From the NCBI GenBank assembly GCA_965243285.1, contig OZ251537.1, positions 2,542,001-2,606,000 on the forward strand: 64,000 bases of DNA, written 5' to 3'. Under the pieces are notes generated by a model. The model worked only from the letters and a program-made list of their open reading frames with translations, was not told the DNA's origin and searched no databases. The position numbers were made by a program, and so were the translations under genes. Positions 61,954 through 64,000 of the stretch are shown here, piece by piece; the stretch's first letter is position 1, and each line of letters begins with the position of its first letter. The DNA is from JAHRAW01 sp965243285. GTDB lineage: Bacteria; Pseudomonadota; Gammaproteobacteria; Arenicellales; Poriferihabitantaceae.

Positions 61954-62293
61954 TTCGATTGGCGTTTTTTTGAGGTCAGCGGCTGATTTAGCGAGGCTGC
62001 GTTTGATTTTTGCTTTACTTTTGCTTTTGCTTTTGATTTGGCTCCCCCCCTCCCCCCGCTTTATTTTGAGGAAAACTAAAATTAGCCCTAAGCCAATAGG
62101 CTCGGGCTGATTTGGTGGGAGGTACGTTTGATGTTGGCTTTTCACTCCCGGTTGTGGGTTTTGAGGTGAAAATTTACAGCATAAAAACAACAGCAAAAGC
62201 CAAAAGCCAAAGCGAAAAATCAAAAGCGAAAAATCAAAAGCTAAAAGCCAAATCAAAAGCAAATCCACCGTGCAAATTTAGATATATAAATCC
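61954..62293. repeat. Dispersed repeat copy E, right of the phosphoglycerate genes
   Basis: It is the inverted counterpart of copy D. The inner edge is TTCGATTGGCG followed by TTTTTTTGAGGTCAGC (61954-61990). The middle has T/C-rich tracts, a CTCCCCCCC module with the TTAGCCCTAAGCC...GGCTCGGGCTGA hairpin, a GTGAAAATTTACAG core and A-rich tracts. The outer edge is AATTTAGATATATAAATCC (62275-62293). The outer edges of D and E are the same palindrome. Confidence 0.8.
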
Positions 62294-62535
62294 CTAGCCG
62301 ATTTATGGTGATAATTAACGCGATAGGCAATATCGGCGGCATGGTATTTGTGAGGTCCACTGGCACTCGTCAGCGCTGGAAAAATCGCTCGCGCCAGGCC
62401 CGTAAACTATAGGGAATCCGAACCCAGCGGCGTTGCGCATCAATCCACATGAGTTGTAGTGGGGTAATCCTTGTTCGTTTGTTAACTGTTAAAGGGCAAC
62501 TGGGTGGTAAAAATAGCCGGGCGGTTTTGAGCGGA
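62294..62535. other. Intergenic region downstream of recJ
   Basis: A possible minus-strand 26-codon frame (MWIDAQRRWVRIPYSLRAWR then ERFFQR, from about 62452 to 62372) shows protein-like composition but is too short to call. No terminator with a T run was found for recJ. Confidence 0.3.
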
Positions 62536-64000
62536 TTAGACGGTGGCGGAAGTGGCGGAATCCGCTGCCAGCGGCTGGATGTGGCGCACCAATAATTGCA
62601 CGGTACGCTGGCCGCGAAACTCGTTGGCGTCTAACTCATAGGCGACCGAAACCCGGTCGAATTCGGCGGCCTGTTGCCCGATTTCCACATGGCGAAAGGC
62701 GATGGCATCGAAATCTTGGCCGTCATCCAAGCGCTGCAGCGTCATTTTTAGGTGTTCGGCGCCGACTATTTTCTGTTGCGCCACGCAAAATTCGCCATCG
62801 AACAACGGCGGCGGGAAACCCTTGCCCCATGGCAGGGCGCGCATCATCTCCGTCATCTCCAAAGTGCATTCCGCGCTATCGAGCTCGCCGTCGGTGAGAA
62901 TTTCCCGCCGCTGCGGGTAGGCGGCAAAATGCGCCGCCACTGCGTCATGGAATGCGGCCGCAAATTCATCGAAATGCGCCGCCGCTAAGGTCAAACCGGC
63001 CGCCATGGCGTGGCCGCCGAATTTTTCTACCATGCCCGGGTGGCGGCTCGATATCGTCGCCAATACATCGCGAATGTGTAGCCCATCCACCGAACGCGCC
63101 GAGCCGCGCAAGCCGCCGTCATCGGCCGGGGCGAAGGCGATGGCTGGTTGGTTGAATTTTTCTTTGATGCGCGAGGCCACCAAGCCGACCACGCCGTGAT
63201 GCCAAGCATCATCGCGCAAGCAAAAACCGCGCATGCAATCCACCGCCGCTAAATCCAGGCCGGCTATCATATGCATGGCTTGTTCTTGCATGGATTGCTG
63301 CAAGGCGCGGCGCTCGGTATTGATGGCGTCGAGTTTTTGCGCGTAGGCGTTGGCGGTTTTGGCATCACTGGCCAGCAAGCATTCGATGCCTAATGAGATG
63401 TCGTCCAAGCGCCCGGCGGCGTTTACGCGCGGCGCCACGGTGAAACTTAAATCGGTCGCGCTGAGGTTTTCGCGGCGCCGCCCGGCCACCTGCAGCAGCG
63501 CCAGGATGCCAGGCCGGCACTGCCCACGGCGAATGCGCGCCATGCCATGCTGTACCAAGATTCGATTATTGCCATCTAACGGCACTAAATCGGCCACCGT
63601 GCCTAACGCCACTAAATCCAGCAAGGTCGCCAAATTCGGTTCGGCGACGCAGCCGTCGGCATGCCGCATGTGGGCGCGCAACGCTAACAGCAGATAAAAC
63701 ATCACGCCGACCCCGGCTATGCATTTGGACGGAAACTCGCAGCCCGGCTGATTGGGGTTTACGATTGCCTCCGCCGCCGGCAATTCATCGCCGGGCAGAT
63801 GGTGGTCGGTGATGAGCACCGCAACGCCGGCATCGCGCAGCATGGCCACGCCGGCCAGGCTGGAAATGCCGTTATCGACGGTGATGACCAGCGCTGGTTT
63901 ATCGTCCAAAATGCGCGCCGCGATGGCGGTCGATAATCCGTAGCCATGCACAAATCGATTCGGCGCCATATACGCCACCCGCCCGGCCCCCAACGCCCGC
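62536..64000 (-). CDS. recJ: Single-stranded-DNA-specific exonuclease RecJ, 5' end outside the window
   Basis: The frame is open to the right edge, so the N-terminus, with the DYDADG motif, is beyond the window. What remains (about 488 codons) has MAPNRFVHGYGLS (RecJ motif II region), TVDNGISS, ITDHHLPGDELPAAEAIVNP (the DHH motif), GVGVMFYLLLALR, the DHHA1 part with RSVDGLHIRDVLATI and FGGHAMAAGLTL, and the OB-like C-terminal domain. RecJ degrades single-stranded DNA 5' to 3' in recombination and mismatch repair. The partial call is firm. Confidence 0.95.
   Translation of the reverse strand, partial: RALGAGRVAYMAPNRFVHGYGLSTAIAARILDDKPALVITVDNGISSLAGVAMLRDAGVAVLITDHHLPGDELPAAEAIVNPNQPGCEFPSKCIAGVGVMFYLLLALRAHMRHADGCVAEPNLATLLDLVALGTVADLVPLDGNNRILVQHGMARIRRGQCRPGILALLQVAGRRRENLSATDLSFTVAPRVNAAGRLDDISLGIECLLASDAKTANAYAQKLDAINTERRALQQSMQEQAMHMIAGLDLAAVDCMRGFCLRDDAWHHGVVGLVASRIKEKFNQPAIAFAPADDGGLRGSARSVDGLHIRDVLATISSRHPGMVEKFGGHAMAAGLTLAAAHFDEFAAAFHDAVAAHFAAYPQRREILTDGELDSAECTLEMTEMMRALPWGKGFPPPLFDGEFCVAQQKIVGAEHLKMTLQRLDDGQDFDAIAFRHVEIGQQAAEFDRVSVAYELDANEFRGQRTVQLLVRHIQPLAADSATSATV

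Overview
The window looks like a stretch of a gammaproteobacterial chromosome of fairly high GC content. The indications are a short 4.5S-type SRP RNA next to dnaX and ybaB, the guaB/guaA/tadA neighbourhood, a prc-avtA pair, and a tRNA-Ser with an encoded CCA end. I cannot name the genus. Catabolic and uptake genes (N-methylglutamate-type enzymes, acetoacetyl-CoA synthetase, peptide ABC importer, M81 peptidase) plus a giant Ig-array autotransporter would suit a marine or host-associated bacterium, but that is inference.

Layout. 0-2.1 kb: ybaB start, dnaX and 4.5S RNA. 2.3-3.6 kb: a cysteine-desulfurase-like enzyme. 3.6-4.3 kb: a broken IS1595-type transposase and the first copy of a family of pyrimidine/purine-tract repeats. 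4.4-10.7 kb, minus strand: an mgsA-mgsB-mgsC-gmaS type set, split by an AT-rich island holding two tiny membrane-protein genes, a parA gene lacking its Walker A end and an unknown gene. 11.0-15.5 kb: a type III restriction-modification pair in the order res-mod. 15.5-26.0 kb: a class III aminotransferase, then a minus-strand run with acetoacetyl-CoA synthetase, ferredoxin, a LysE-type exporter, a Rieske-TPP enzyme fusion, a Rieske-glutamate synthase fusion and a Na+/H+ antiporter. 26.2 kb: tRNA-Ser.

26.3-39.4 kb is the most unusual part. It has repeat-filled gaps, a 152-bp MITE in a TA target, an NYN-domain nuclease gene, and a 3145-residue autotransporter with about 25 Ig-like repeats. A run of 20 C residues and a hairpin that hides the ribosome binding site precede the autotransporter. 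A strong terminator and nearly 1.9 kb of repeats follow it. 39.4-46.9 kb: an M81 peptidase and a five-gene peptide-type ABC importer. 47.0-52.0 kb: tadA, guaA and guaB with tandem repeats and a decayed paralogue between them. 52.2-59.0 kb: a cyclic-nucleotide-binding protein, an ABC exporter whose ATPase motifs have all been lost, the Prc protease and AvtA. 59.0-62.3 kb: an archaeal-type 2-phosphoglycerate kinase and phosphoglycerate mutase pair bracketed by inverted copies of the repeat family. The window ends inside recJ.

Two features recur. Many intergenic spaces hold a dispersed element with a 20-bp palindromic edge, T/C-rich or A/G-rich arms and nested hairpins, and several others hold short degenerate tandem repeats. 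Several conserved enzymes (DnaX, MgsA, Mod, MlrC) carry in-frame low-complexity inserts.
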